Shown: positions 51,206-59,799 of the stretch, one piece after another
Numbering within the stretch: position 1 is the stretch's first letter
Layout: every line of letters starts with the position of its first letter
Assembly (NCBI RefSeq): GCF_000260795.1
Contig: NZ_AJGU01000001.1
Span: 248,001 to 312,000, forward strand
Source: Treponema sp. JC4
Lineage (GTDB): Bacteria > Spirochaetota > Spirochaetia > Treponematales > Treponemataceae
Reading direction: 5' to 3'
DNA: 64,000 bases
Program-made: the position numbers and the translations under genes
Notes under the pieces: model-generated
What the model saw: only the letters and a program-made list of their open reading frames with translations
Database searches by the model: none
What the model was told of the DNA's origin: nothing

Positions 51206-51667
51206 ATGAAAAAGATTCTTTTCATTTTTGTTCTGCTTCTTCTTGCTTTGCCGCTTGTAAATGCAAAAGAAAAAAAGGCTAAAAAAAGTAAAAAGACTCC
51301 AAAAAACAAAACTAAAATAGAAAAAACTCAAAAATCAGATTCGCTTGAGCTGGAAGAAAACGATGGTATTTATGAAATTGACGGAGTGGAATTTGATGAT
51401 ACAGAAATTATCACCCGTGAACAGATTGATACAATGTTTTCGCTTGCTAATCAGCTGAATGCAGACATATATGCCGCAATTCAGGAAGAAGATGAAGACG
51501 CTGCAAAAGAACTCGATTTCGTAATTGCAGAGCAAAAAGCCCAGCTTGATAAAATGCTGCCTGCTTTGAAAGGCTCTTCTGAATGGTCAGCACAGGATGA
51601 AGAAAGGCTTAAGGCTATTAATGCAGATTATAAGGCCTTTAAAAAGCAGTATAAGCCAAGACAATAA
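51206..51667 (+). CDS. Small exported Lys/Glu-rich protein
   Basis: The 153-residue protein has a signal peptide (KKILFIFVLLLLALPLVNA) and no lipobox. The mature part starts very basic (KEKKAKKSKKTPKNK) and continues acidic and helical, with DDTEIITREQIDTMFSLANQ and EEDEDAAKELDFVIAEQKAQ, likely a helical hairpin. An aggagg ribosome-binding site lies 7 bases before the ATG. A GC-rich hairpin (gcccgc/gcgggc, 51166-51185) sits in the leader. No family is recognised; a periplasmic scaffold or binding role is a guess. Confidence 0.7.
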   Translation: MKKILFIFVLLLLALPLVNAKEKKAKKSKKTPKNKTKIEKTQKSDSLELEENDGIYEIDGVEFDDTEIITREQIDTMFSLANQLNADIYAAIQEEDEDAAKELDFVIAEQKAQLDKMLPALKGSSEWSAQDEERLKAINADYKAFKKQYKPRQ

Positions 51668-51679
51668 AGACAAAAAAAA

Positions 51680-51716
51680 CAGCCAGAAGCCTGCGGATTG
51701 CAATTACTTCTGGCTG
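51680..51716. terminator. Bidirectional terminator-like hairpin
   Basis: The stem cagccagaag/cttctggctg with a 17-base loop lies between the 51206 gene and the convergent chemoreceptor gene. A-runs precede it and gttttaaa follows. Confidence 0.65.
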
Positions 51717-51737
51717 CCTTGTTTTAAACCTTAAAAC

Positions 51738-53828
51738 TTAAACCTTAAACAAATCTATTTCACTTCCAATCTTTTCAATAGAACCTGTCATTACGCCGGA
51801 AACATCAGACAGGGCGGTTCTTGTTTCATGGATTTTCTTTGCACCAATAGACATTTCACCAATGCTGTCGTGAATCTTTGCAGTTGCATCCTGGAGGTTC
51901 TTAACCTCCTGAAGAATCTGCTTGTTTCCTTCTGCCATTTCTGCAGAAGCAGTGCGGACTTCCTGGGTAGAGTCATTCATTGTATGCAGGGCATCGCCAA
52001 TCTGCTGGCTGCCGATCTGCTGTTCTTCCATTGCTCCCTTAATCTGGCGTACAAGTTCATCTGTTTCGTGAATCTTGTTTGTAACTGCCTGGAAGGCTTC
52101 ACTGGATTCAACAGAAGCAGCAACAACATCTTCTATAGAATTGCGGATATTACCAAGCTGAACTCCAATATTCTTTGACTGGGCGCTGGAATTTTCAGAA
52201 AGCTTTCTGATTTCGTCTGCAACAACGCTGAAGCCTTTTCCTGCCTCGCCAGCGTGGGCTGCTTCAATTGCGGCATTCATGGCAAGAAGGTTGGTCTGGG
52301 AAGCAATTGCGGAAATAACCGTATTTGCATCCTGCAGCATTTCTGACTGACCTTTAATCTGTTCAATTTTGCTGTTTACGTCCTGCTGTTTTGCAGAACC
52401 GTTCTGGGCATTCAGTTCCAGCTGCTCAAAAGACGAAGCCATTTTTTCTACCGTCTGATTTACGCTGGAAATATTTCCAATCATTTCTTCTACGGCAGCA
52501 GAAGCCTGAGAAACCTGGGTAGTCTGGTTTGCAATCATATTTTCAAGAGACTGAATGTTAGAGGCAATCTGGTTGATGGCGCCGGCTGTTTCGTCTACGC
52601 TGCCAGACTGGTTTACAATCTGTTTGTTTACGCTTTCAATATTTGCAATAATTTCTGTAATAGAAGCAGCTGTATCAAGAGTGATGTCGTTCATCTGACT
52701 GCCGGCACCGCTAAGTTCATCCTTAGAGTTCTTTACCTGAGAAATAATTGAATGAAGCTTTGCCGTAAATTCGTTAAAGCCTTCTACTACATCTCCAACT
52801 TCGTCTTTTGAATTAACTGTAAGACGCTGGGTTAAATCTGCATTTCCAGAAGATATTTCCTTAATTGCCCGTTTAAGCTGGCGCAGAGGTCTGATAGAAA
52901 GCTGAATTACAATGCCGACAACAGAAAGGAAAACAAGGGTCATAACAATTACAGCAACAATAATCATTATGATAAGGGGAGTAAGGCGTTCCTGGAAATC
53001 TGAGAATGGAACAGAGCAGGCTGCAATCCAGTTTGTGTCAGGAATGCGCTCAAATACTGCCATCCATTTTTTACCGCCATCAACATAAACGTCGTTTCCT
53101 GTAACGCCGGAAAGCATAAGGGTAAGGTGGTCTCCAAGAGAGGTTCCCTGAGTCTTTTTTTCAATGGCTCCTACATCTTCAACACCAACCTTCCAGTGGT
53201 CTTCGTTTGCAAGGGTAATTTTTGTAGCGGCACTGATAACATAAGGATTTCTTCCTTTGGACATCGGGTGCTCAAGACACAAATCACTAAGGGTGTAACC
53301 GTTCATTTTACAGTAGACAACATTAATAACCTTGCCCGAAAAGTCTCGTACAGGATATGAATAAATCATATAAACTTCTTTTGTGGCAGAATCTACTGTA
53401 GGATCTGTAATTACAAGGTTTCCTTTTGCTGCACCGGTAAAATATTCTTCTCTTCCTGCAGAAAATCTTGTTCCGTTTTTTCTGATTCCGTTTCCGCTCA
53501 TATCAAGAAGGGAAACTTCTATATAATGCTTATCTAAAGCAACTGCATTACTTGCAATTTTGCATTTTTCTTCTAATGAAATATCCGGATTTCGCAGACT
53601 TTCATTCAGGGCAAGAGTCTGAAGCATTCGTAATTCGCGCTGGTTGTTTGTGTTCATATCCTTTGCAACCGCAGAAACGGAATGAAGCAGGTCTTCGTAC
53701 ATCATCTGCTGAAGGGCCTTTGAAGAACCGTTGCAGACAACAAGTGCAATTACAATGTTAGAGATAACCGTACCGATTAAGACTGTAAGGATGATTTTAA
53801 AACTAAGTTTTCTGAAAGGATTTTTCAA
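51738..53828 (-). CDS. Methyl-accepting chemotaxis protein
   Basis: The 696-residue receptor has a first membrane segment (~13-33), a periplasmic Cache-like sensor of ~230 residues (e.g. YIEVSLLDMSGNGIRKNGT, VYMIYSYPVRDFSGKVINVV) and a second membrane segment near 285-312 (LIIMIIVAVIVMTLVFLS). HAMP and the coiled-coil signalling domain follow, with the tip [20 protein letters not shown] and GFSVVADEIRKLSENSS. It should act with CheA/CheW. It shares architecture with the receptor at 8816 but differs in the sensor. It is divergent from the rpsP operon. Confidence 0.93.
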   Translation of the reverse strand: MKNPFRKLSFKIILTVLIGTVISNIVIALVVCNGSSKALQQMMYEDLLHSVSAVAKDMNTNNQRELRMLQTLALNESLRNPDISLEEKCKIASNAVALDKHYIEVSLLDMSGNGIRKNGTRFSAGREEYFTGAAKGNLVITDPTVDSATKEVYMIYSYPVRDFSGKVINVVYCKMNGYTLSDLCLEHPMSKGRNPYVISAATKITLANEDHWKVGVEDVGAIEKKTQGTSLGDHLTLMLSGVTGNDVYVDGGKKWMAVFERIPDTNWIAACSVPFSDFQERLTPLIIMIIVAVIVMTLVFLSVVGIVIQLSIRPLRQLKRAIKEISSGNADLTQRLTVNSKDEVGDVVEGFNEFTAKLHSIISQVKNSKDELSGAGSQMNDITLDTAASITEIIANIESVNKQIVNQSGSVDETAGAINQIASNIQSLENMIANQTTQVSQASAAVEEMIGNISSVNQTVEKMASSFEQLELNAQNGSAKQQDVNSKIEQIKGQSEMLQDANTVISAIASQTNLLAMNAAIEAAHAGEAGKGFSVVADEIRKLSENSSAQSKNIGVQLGNIRNSIEDVVAASVESSEAFQAVTNKIHETDELVRQIKGAMEEQQIGSQQIGDALHTMNDSTQEVRTASAEMAEGNKQILQEVKNLQDATAKIHDSIGEMSIGAKKIHETRTALSDVSGVMTGSIEKIGSEIDLFKV

Positions 53829-53918
53829 TGTCAGCCTCCAAAATCTTCTATATAATTATAATATATTGTTACATGGTTTTATGAATTTTGCCAGTTTTTT
53901 CAAAGCTTTTTTCATATC

Positions 53919-53947
53919 TTGAAACAATCTTTGTTTTGTAATATATT
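53919..53947 (+). promoter_or_regulatory. Sigma70-like promoter of the rpsP operon
   Basis: TTGAAA (53919-53924), a 17-base spacer and TATATT (53942-53947) precede rpsP by about 54 bases. They drive the conserved rpsP-khpA-rimM-trmD-rplS unit. Confidence 0.65.
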
Positions 53948-53971
53948 ATTCACTCAACTATGATTAAATTT

Positions 53972-53988
53972 GGTGGCATTATGCCGCC
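53972..53988 (+). promoter_or_regulatory. Hairpin in the rpsP leader
   Basis: ggtggca-tta-tgccgcc forms a 7-bp stem with a 3-base loop. It sits directly before the ggagg ribosome-binding site of rpsP, so it could modulate translation. No T-run follows. Confidence 0.45.
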
Positions 53989-54000
53989 ATGGAGGAATAA

Positions 54001-54246
54001 ATGGTCAAAATCAGACTTAAGAGATTTGGTACTAAAAAGCGCCCATGCTACCGTGTAGTTGTTCAGGACTCACGTGAGCCACGCGACGGAGCTTGTATCG
54101 AAGAAATCGGAACTTTCCAGCCAATCGCTGCAGAAAACGCTCAGGTTTCTATCAATGCAGAACGTGCAAAGTACTGGATCAGTGTTGGTGCTCAGCCTAC
54201 TGACATCGTTAAGAAACTTTTGAACCGTCAGGCAAAAGCAAACTAA
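54001..54246 (+). CDS. rpsP: 30S ribosomal protein S16
   Basis: The 81-residue protein shows the complete bS16 signature: [33 protein letters not shown] and a terminal segment [11 protein letters not shown]. bS16 is a small-subunit assembly protein. An excellent ggagg ribosome-binding site precedes the ATG. It heads the operon with khpA, rimM, trmD and rplS, the order widely conserved in bacteria. Confidence 0.97.
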   Translation: MVKIRLKRFGTKKRPCYRVVVQDSREPRDGACIEEIGTFQPIAAENAQVSINAERAKYWISVGAQPTDIVKKLLNRQAKAN

Positions 54247-54264
54247 TTTACAGAGGAGCAGAAA

Positions 54265-54498
54265 ATGGAAAAAGACCTGATTGAATACATCGCAAAATCA
54301 TTGGTCGATGATCCGTCAGCTGTATCTGTAAATGAAACTGAAGGCGAGAAAGGAATGGTTCTTCAGCTTAAAGTTGCTGAAAACGACATTGGTAAGGTAA
54401 TCGGAAAATATGGCCGTATTGCCAAAGCTATGCGTACAGTTTTGAGCGCATCTGCTGTAAAAGACGGTAAACGTTACAGCCTTGATATTCTGGACTAA
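54265..54498 (+). CDS. khpA: KH-domain RNA-binding protein KhpA
   Basis: The 77-residue protein begins KDLIEYIAKSLVDDPSAVSV and contains the KH fold motif IGKVIGKYGRIAKAMRTVL. KhpA binds RNA, often together with KhpB, and its usual place between rpsP and rimM is kept here. The ribosome-binding site agagga precedes the ATG, 18 bases after rpsP. Length and context are typical. Confidence 0.93.
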   Translation: MEKDLIEYIAKSLVDDPSAVSVNETEGEKGMVLQLKVAENDIGKVIGKYGRIAKAMRTVLSASAVKDGKRYSLDILD

Positions 54499-54513
54499 GT
54501 TCGGGAAGGGTAG

Positions 54514-55101
54514 ATGTTAAAAGAGGAACTGGTAGTTGGATTTATCCGCGGACCTCACGGTTTTGAGGGTGAATGTAAAGTAGAAAGTAGCTCAGGCGAG
54601 TACGAGCATATTGCTAAACTTGAACAGGTTACTTTGCGTCATGGTGATCAGACTAAAGAAGTAAAGGTTGAATCGGCTTCTTTGGCACATAACACTGTGT
54701 ACCTTAAATTTAAGGGAATTGATTCCGACGAAGCGATTAAAAAGTTTAACCGCTGGGAGTTAGTAGTTCCCCGCAAGTACGCTAAGCCTTTGAAAAAAGA
54801 CGAGTGGTACATAACCGATTTACAAAATTGTTCCCTTGTGTGGAACGGCGATCCGGCACTGTCAGATGCGCCTGCAGCTGAAGAAGTTGTAGGAACAATC
54901 ACAGACGTATTGGAAGGCGGAGCAGGTTACTTGTTAGAAGTTTCTCTCTCCGAGAGTTGCACTTGTATTGGTGATGACATTAAGTTTACGGCATCGGGAA
55001 AGCCTCGTACTGTCCTGGTTCCATTCAATAATGAACACGTTGGTAAAGTTGATGTTGTAAACGGTACGGTACAATTGATGCACCTCTGGATTCTGGAGTA
55101 A
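54514..55101 (+). CDS. rimM: Ribosome maturation factor RimM
   Basis: The 195-residue protein shows the RimM N-terminal domain (LVVGFIRGPHGFEGECKVES) and the PRC-barrel-like C-terminal part (EWYITDLQNCSLV, VVGTITDVLEGGAGYLLEV, ...VLVPFNNEHV). RimM aids 30S head assembly, close to ribosomal protein S19. The linker before EEVVGTI is somewhat longer than usual. It starts 15 bases after khpA and ends 4 bases before trmD, indicating translational coupling. Confidence 0.92.
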   Translation: MLKEELVVGFIRGPHGFEGECKVESSSGEYEHIAKLEQVTLRHGDQTKEVKVESASLAHNTVYLKFKGIDSDEAIKKFNRWELVVPRKYAKPLKKDEWYITDLQNCSLVWNGDPALSDAPAAEEVVGTITDVLEGGAGYLLEVSLSESCTCIGDDIKFTASGKPRTVLVPFNNEHVGKVDVVNGTVQLMHLWILE

Positions 55102-55105
55102 TTCC

Positions 55106-55891
55106 ATGAAATTTACTGTGCTAACCTTATTTCCAGATATTGTTAAGGCTTTTTTTGAAAACTCAATCATGGCCAAGGCAGTAGAAAAGGAAATTATTGC
55201 TTACGATTTGGTGAACATCAGAGATTTCGCTCTTGATAAGCACCGAACTTGTGATGACGGAACGTATGGAGGTGGAGCAGGTCAGTTAATGATGCCTGAA
55301 CCTCTTGGAAGAGCCCTTGATAGCGTTAAGGCTAAGCGAAAGTTTGTAATTTATGTTACACCTAGCGGAAAGCCTTTGACACAGAATCTGGCTCAAGAGT
55401 TAAGTTGCAAAGACGAACTTGTTTTTATCTGCGGTCGTTACGAAGGTATTGATCAGAGGATAATCGACAGCTACGTTGACATGGAAGTCTCTATTGGAGA
55501 TTACGTAATGTCCAGCGGAGAAGTTGCAGCGACAGTAGTGATTGATACAGTTTACAGACTTGTAGACGGTGTAATTAATCATGAATCGCTGGAAGAAGAA
55601 TCTTATTGCGACGGACTTCTGGAGTATCCGCAGTATACTCACCCGGTTGAATACAATGGAATGAAAGTTCCTGATGTTCTTCTGAGCGGTAACCACGAAG
55701 AAATCCGGAAGTGGCGGCTTAAAAAACGCTTGATGAAGACCCTTGCAAATCGCCCTGATTTAATCTGGGAAGCAAGAAGAAACGGAAAGCTTTCTTTAGA
55801 AGCCGAAAAGATGATTGAGGAAATAAACGAACAGTTTTTTGCTAAAACTCAGCCTAAGAAAAAGAGAAAGCATAAAACTAAGACCGAATAG
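55106..55891 (+). CDS. trmD: tRNA (guanine-N1)-methyltransferase TrmD
   Basis: The 261-residue SPOUT-class enzyme methylates G37 of tRNAs. Conserved blocks are KFTVLTLFPDIVKAFFENS, RTCDDGTYGGGAGQLMMPEPL, FICGRYEGIDQRII and the knot region EVSIGDYVMSSGEVAA; YPQYTHPVEYNG and LSGNHEEIRKWR complete it. The C-terminal tail is extended and very basic (PKKKRKHKTKTE). rplS begins 9 bases after the stop. Confidence 0.96.
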   Translation: MKFTVLTLFPDIVKAFFENSIMAKAVEKEIIAYDLVNIRDFALDKHRTCDDGTYGGGAGQLMMPEPLGRALDSVKAKRKFVIYVTPSGKPLTQNLAQELSCKDELVFICGRYEGIDQRIIDSYVDMEVSIGDYVMSSGEVAATVVIDTVYRLVDGVINHESLEEESYCDGLLEYPQYTHPVEYNGMKVPDVLLSGNHEEIRKWRLKKRLMKTLANRPDLIWEARRNGKLSLEAEKMIEEINEQFFAKTQPKKKRKHKTKTE

Positions 55892-55900
55892 GAGACTATT

Positions 55901-56365
55901 ATGGATATTATTAAGACTATTGAAGAAACACAGAAACGCGTTGGAGCTCAGGGTTTCAATGTTGGTGATACAGTAAAAGTTTACTTCAAAATTATTGAAG
56001 GTAAAACAGAACGTATCCAGGTATTTGAAGGTATTGTTCTTTGCAAGAAGAACTCTGGTGCCCGCGAAACATTCACTGTTCGTAAGATTTCTTACGGTGT
56101 AGGTGTAGAACGCGTATTCCCTTATAACAGCCCACGTATCGTAAAGGTTGATATCGTTCGTCCTGGTAAAGTACGCCGCTCTAAGCTCTACTACCTCCGC
56201 GACAGAATTGGTAAGGCTGCTAAAGTTAAGGCTTTGGTTGGTGCAAAAATCACTGAAGAACTTAACGCACGTAACGCTCGTGCTGAAGCTTTCGCTGCAG
56301 CAGAAGAAGCACGTATCAAGGCAGAAAGAGCCGAAGCAGCTGCTAACAAGCCAAGCGCTAAGTAA
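55901..56365 (+). CDS. rplS: 50S ribosomal protein L19
   Basis: The 154-residue protein carries the bL19 core: [68 protein letters not shown]. The C-terminal ~35 residues are an Ala/Glu/Lys-rich extension ([20 protein letters not shown]), longer than in E. coli, likely a helix outside the usual fold. A ggagac ribosome-binding site precedes the ATG. A terminator follows, ending the rpsP operon. Confidence 0.95.
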   Translation: MDIIKTIEETQKRVGAQGFNVGDTVKVYFKIIEGKTERIQVFEGIVLCKKNSGARETFTVRKISYGVGVERVFPYNSPRIVKVDIVRPGKVRRSKLYYLRDRIGKAAKVKALVGAKITEELNARNARAEAFAAAEEARIKAERAEAAANKPSAK

Positions 56366-56390
56366 TTTCCATAAGCTAAATATTGCTTAA

Positions 56391-56428
56391 AAAAAAGGAA
56401 GCCCTGTTACAGAGCTTCCTTTTTTTTT
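56391..56428. terminator. Terminator after rplS, possibly bidirectional
   Basis: The stem aggaagc/gcttcct with an 11-base loop is extended by A and T runs on both sides, followed by eight T on the plus strand. It also serves the convergent phosphoesterase gene. Confidence 0.88.
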
Positions 56429-56432
56429 ACTT

Positions 56433-57542
56433 CTATCTACTTTCTAATACCTTTGTTATTTCAGGTACCGCAAAGAACTTTCTTGAAGCAAAAGGCTCAT
56501 GCTTGTATAAAAGTCCGTCATAAGCAGACGGAGCTTCCTTAAACACTTCCTTTAATATTTTATCTGAATTTTCATCTGCTCCCATTAAATAGGTGCAGGA
56601 AATGTCATCGTGAAGAATATCAATCTGTAAAAAGCCGTAGTCCAGTTTCTTTTCAAGCAGGGCAGCAGGGTAGATTTTCTTAATGCGATTTGCAAGCTCT
56701 TTTGCAGAATCATAATCATAAGCAGTAACACAGCCTATGCAGAATTTCTTTCCCCCTCTTTCGTATTCCTTGTAATCATTATGTAAGATACGCTCATCAC
56801 TCATTCCTTCGTAAGAAATGGCTGCAGTATACATTCCCTTGTAAAAGCCGTTGACGTCATTAATACCTGCTATTTTAGCAAGTGCTTTAGCTGCCTGGCG
56901 GTCTGCAAAAGTTGTATTTACAGCCTGAAGGTTTCTTGTAGCAGAAAGAATTGATCCCAGCATTGCAGTTGCATATTCTTTTTCCGGCTGCATGCCAAAG
57001 TTTCTGTGGCGGATCCATACGATTGTGGCGGCTGAACCAAGAGGGCGGGTGTCATCAATTGCAGGGGCAACTGACATTACAGAGCCTACAGCGTGATGAT
57101 CTATTATTGCAAGAACATTTGCTTCATGTAGTCCGTCTGCCGACTGGCTGTATTCGCTGTGGTCAACAAGTACCATGTTTTTTCCTGCAGCATTTTCCAG
57201 TAAGGGTGGTACCTCTAATTTTGCCCTGTCAAGAATATACTTTGATTCATGATTTATAGGTCCAAGCAGAACCGGCTGGGCATCGTAACCAAGGCGGCAT
57301 AAAAGGCGCGCATAACTTACTGCACAACCGACCGTGTCTGAATCAGGACTTTTGTGTCCCGTTACATAAATCTTTCCTTCTGCCTTATCAAAAACAGAAA
57401 GTTCAGATTTATTAATCAGAGTCATAAGTTCTATTTCATCTGTATTATGCTCTTTTGAAGTCTGAGTGCCTGCAAAAAATCCTGCGTATGCAATAAGGGC
57501 GGCTGCTGCACAAGAAATTATAATCCATTTAATTTTTTTCAT
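56433..57542 (-). CDS. Exported or membrane-anchored family II pyrophosphatase-like DHH protein
   Basis: From the ATG at 57542 (aggag upstream) the protein has 369 residues. A hydrophobic N-terminal segment (WIIISCAAAALIAYAGFFAG) is followed by the DHH fold: VTGHKSPDSDTVGCAVSYA, VLVDHSEYSQS, AIIDHHAVG, and the C-terminal SRKFFAVPEITKVL that parallels the SRKKQ-type phosphate-binding motif of manganese-dependent pyrophosphatases. Family II pyrophosphatases are normally cytosolic and begin directly at the GH motif; the leader here is unusual and suggests periplasmic or membrane location. The ATG at 57599 lacks a ribosome-binding site and is disfavoured. Confidence 0.82.
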   Translation of the reverse strand: MKKIKWIIISCAAAALIAYAGFFAGTQTSKEHNTDEIELMTLINKSELSVFDKAEGKIYVTGHKSPDSDTVGCAVSYARLLCRLGYDAQPVLLGPINHESKYILDRAKLEVPPLLENAAGKNMVLVDHSEYSQSADGLHEANVLAIIDHHAVGSVMSVAPAIDDTRPLGSAATIVWIRHRNFGMQPEKEYATAMLGSILSATRNLQAVNTTFADRQAAKALAKIAGINDVNGFYKGMYTAAISYEGMSDERILHNDYKEYERGGKKFCIGCVTAYDYDSAKELANRIKKIYPAALLEKKLDYGFLQIDILHDDISCTYLMGADENSDKILKEVFKEAPSAYDGLLYKHEPFASRKFFAVPEITKVLESR

Positions 57543-57646
57543 AGGTTGAGACTCCTGATTTATAGAAATAATTTTATAACAAGATTTTTTAATTTGCAAA
57601 AAAAAGTTTTTTACTTTAATTTCATTTTTTTTACTTTCCTTTTTAT

Positions 57647-57674
57647 TTGTTTTTATAAAATTTGCTCATATAAT
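57647..57674 (+). promoter_or_regulatory. Promoter of the YgiW-like gene
   Basis: TTGTTT (57647-57652), a 16-base spacer and TATAAT (57669-57674) lie 41 bases before the ATG at 57716, within an AT-rich stretch. Confidence 0.5.
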
Positions 57675-57715
57675 TAAAGAAGATCGGAGAAAATCTACAA
57701 AACTGGAGGATGCTT

Positions 57716-58108
57716 ATGAAAAAGGTATTATCAGTATTGATGGCAGCGCTTTTTTTAGCTGCTGGCAGTTCTTGTTTTGCTCAGGGATTCCAGGGTGATA
57801 ATTATGGTGGACAGATGGGAGGCTTTATAGGCGAGGGAGAAGCAAGTCCTATAACAAGCGTAAGTAAAGCAAAAAAGATGTTCGATGATTCAGTTGTAAC
57901 TATTCGCGGAAATATTACCAGACGTCTTGGAGATGAAAAATATATGTTCCGTGATGCAACCGGAGAAATGATGGTCGAAATTGACGATGAATACTGGTAT
58001 GGTGTTACGGCAACTTCTTCTGACATTCTTGAACTTACCGGCGAAATTGACCGGGATTTTAATAAGGTAAAACTTGATGTATTCAGCCTGAAGAAAATTA
58101 CACAATAA
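57716..58108 (+). CDS. YgiW/YdeI-type OB-fold periplasmic protein
   Basis: The protein has about 130 residues from the ATG at 57716; the ATG at 57710 is too close to the ggagg site. A signal peptide (KKVLSVLMAALFLAAGSSCFA) precedes a Gly-rich spacer. The BOF/OB-fold core follows: ITSVSKAKKMFDDSVVTIRGN, LGDEKYMFRDATGEMMVEID and LELTGEIDRDFNKVKLDV. Such proteins are linked to stress tolerance and bind small cationic ligands in enterics. It is a monocistronic unit with its own promoter and terminator. Confidence 0.85.
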   Translation: MKKVLSVLMAALFLAAGSSCFAQGFQGDNYGGQMGGFIGEGEASPITSVSKAKKMFDDSVVTIRGNITRRLGDEKYMFRDATGEMMVEIDDEYWYGVTATSSDILELTGEIDRDFNKVKLDVFSLKKITQ

Positions 58109-58120
58109 GCCTTTTAAGCA

Positions 58121-58157
58121 AGCGAAGATTTTAATTGAAATCTTCGCTTTTTTTTTG
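58121..58157 (+). terminator. Terminator after the YgiW-like gene
   Basis: A perfect 11-bp stem agcgaagattt/aaatcttcgct with a short loop is followed by a run of nine T. Confidence 0.92.
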
Positions 58158-58169
58158 TAATTTTAAATT

Positions 58170-59120
58170 ATGAATCCGCTTTATGTGAGTGCGCACAGTC
58201 AGCTTAAGGCTTCTCAGAATGTAAAGGTCTTGCAGCAAGGCTCTTCTGTTCTTGTGCGGGTGATTGCGGATAAGGGGGGCGGCCAGTATGAAGGCAGCGT
58301 TGCCGGAGTCAGGGTAAGGCTTACTTCGAAAAATCCCCTTAAGGCTGGCGATACTTTTACTGCGACCGTAAATCTAAATAATGGAAAGATTGAAATCACT
58401 CCTAAATCAGAAAGCGGAATTTCTTTACTGGCCGATAAGGTGATTATTGAAGCCCAGTCTCAGAATCAGCTGCAGAAGCTTCTTGCAGAAATAGGGCTTC
58501 CTCCTGACCAGATTAATTCTCATATAGCCCTGCAGATGAAGCAGCTTGCCATGAAGCTGGATGCTGATGTAATAAGAAAACTTCATGCTTTAAGCATTCG
58601 TTTTGCGGGAAAGGAAAAGAAGGCTGCTGAACTTCTAACAATCCTTAAAGATAAGGGAATAGAACTATCTCAGGCTCAGCTTCTGGAGTTTTTGAATCTG
58701 CTGGAAAATGACGCTGAAGCTGGGGAAAAAGAGCAGACTCCCGCATTAAAAATCATAAATCATAAGAATGGCTGGATTTTTCTTCCTTATGAAATTATTG
58801 AAGGTTCGCAGAATGAAAAAATCGGAAGGGGAATAATCCGGCTTTTGATTGGGGATGATAAAAAGCTTTCAAAACTGAACTTTAATGTTTTAATCAATAA
58901 TAACGAGTATCTTTTTAATCTGGATTTTGAAAATAAAAAGTGTAAGAAAGTCCGTTGTAATTTTCCTGTAAAAGACAGTCAGAAAGAAAAACTTCTGGCC
59001 CTGCTTGCAAAAAAACTTATAGGAAGCGGAGCTCCAATAATTATCTTTGCAGAAAAATCAGAGCTGGAAGGTTCCGGCTGCGAAAGTGAAGAGTTTTTTG
59101 AAGTTGGAGGCAGAGTGTGA
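58170..59120 (+). CDS. Hypothetical protein in YlqG/FliK-like position
   Basis: The 316-residue protein has no signal peptide. It begins with a beta-rich stretch (VLVRVIADKGGGQYEGSVAG, KAGDTFTATVNLNNGKIEI), continues with Gln/Leu-rich helices (LQKLLAEIGLPPDQINSHI) and ends with a compact domain (GIIRLLIGDDKKLSKLNFNV). Position directly before a YlqH-like FlhB fragment matches the ylqG-ylqH order of Bacillus, where YlqG has a FliK-like end; this identification is by context. The stop overlaps the GTG of ylqH-like by 4 bases. No clear ribosome-binding site is seen upstream of the ATG. Confidence 0.65.
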   Translation: MNPLYVSAHSQLKASQNVKVLQQGSSVLVRVIADKGGGQYEGSVAGVRVRLTSKNPLKAGDTFTATVNLNNGKIEITPKSESGISLLADKVIIEAQSQNQLQKLLAEIGLPPDQINSHIALQMKQLAMKLDADVIRKLHALSIRFAGKEKKAAELLTILKDKGIELSQAQLLEFLNLLENDAEAGEKEQTPALKIINHKNGWIFLPYEIIEGSQNEKIGRGIIRLLIGDDKKLSKLNFNVLINNNEYLFNLDFENKKCKKVRCNFPVKDSQKEKLLALLAKKLIGSGAPIIIFAEKSELEGSGCESEEFFEVGGRV

Positions 59121-59425
59121 AAAATCATTTTAATCTGACTGATAAAGCTTCCCCGATAATGGAAATAAAATCTCAAAAGTCGGCGGTCGCCCTTAAATAC
59201 CCTCAGGGAGCAGAAGTGCCCTTTATTACGGCCAAGGGAAAGGGACAGCTTGCAGAAAAAATTCTTGATATTGCAAAGGAAAATAATATTTATATAGAAG
59301 AAAACGCTCCTTTAGTAGATTTACTTTCGCTTGAGGAAGTAAATGACGCTGTTCCCGAAGAAGCCTTTCAAGCCCTTGCCGCAATTTTTGCCTTTGTACT
59401 TGAGCGTGAGGGAAGGACAGTATGA
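59117..59425 (+). CDS. FlhB C-terminal-domain homologue (YlqH-like)
   Basis: The 102-residue protein matches stand-alone FlhB-cytoplasmic-domain proteins: KSAVALKYPQGAEVPFITAK, GKGQLAEKILDIAKENNI and EENAPLVDLLSLEEVND, ending in IFAFVLEREG. It lacks the NPTH autocleavage site of true FlhB, as is usual for this family. A function in export gate control is suspected but not proven. It starts at GTG within the upstream gene and overlaps yraN by 4 bases. Confidence 0.88.
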   Translation: MKNHFNLTDKASPIMEIKSQKSAVALKYPQGAEVPFITAKGKGQLAEKILDIAKENNIYIEENAPLVDLLSLEEVNDAVPEEAFQALAAIFAFVLEREGRTV

Positions 59426-59793
59426 CAGAGGCTAGTAATTCAACAAAAGAAAGGGGAAAGCAGGGCGAAGACCGCGCTTGTGAATACCTTATTAAAGAGG
59501 GCTATAAAATTATTGAGCGCAACTGGCGGACAAAGGGCGGCGAAATTGATATAATAGCAATGAAAAATGAAGTTCTGGTATTTGTGGAAGTGAAAACTTT
59601 CCCTAATGCTACTTCCGATATGTTATCTTCAGTTCTGGGGATACAAAAACAAAAAAGGATTGTAAAAACTGCTAAACACTTCCTGTTAAAACATCGACAA
59701 TATAGTAACAGTTACATCAGATTTGATGCGATTGTTCTGGATATGCAGGGCTTACCGCCGGCTTATCATATTGAAAATGCTTTCACGGAGTAA
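59422..59793 (+). CDS. YraN / UPF0102 nuclease-like protein
   Basis: The 123-residue protein shows the UPF0102 signature: KERGKQGEDRACEYLIKEGY, RNWRTKGGEIDIIAMKNEVL and FVEVKTF, a PD-(D/E)xK-type core with Glu, Asp and ExK residues intact. It may be a nuclease or Holliday-junction-related enzyme by fold. It overlaps the upstream gene and is 6 bases from the FlgM-like gene, so the four genes probably form one unit. Confidence 0.9.
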   Translation: MTEASNSTKERGKQGEDRACEYLIKEGYKIIERNWRTKGGEIDIIAMKNEVLVFVEVKTFPNATSDMLSSVLGIQKQKRIVKTAKHFLLKHRQYSNSYIRFDAIVLDMQGLPPAYHIENAFTE

Positions 59794-59799
59794 CATTTT

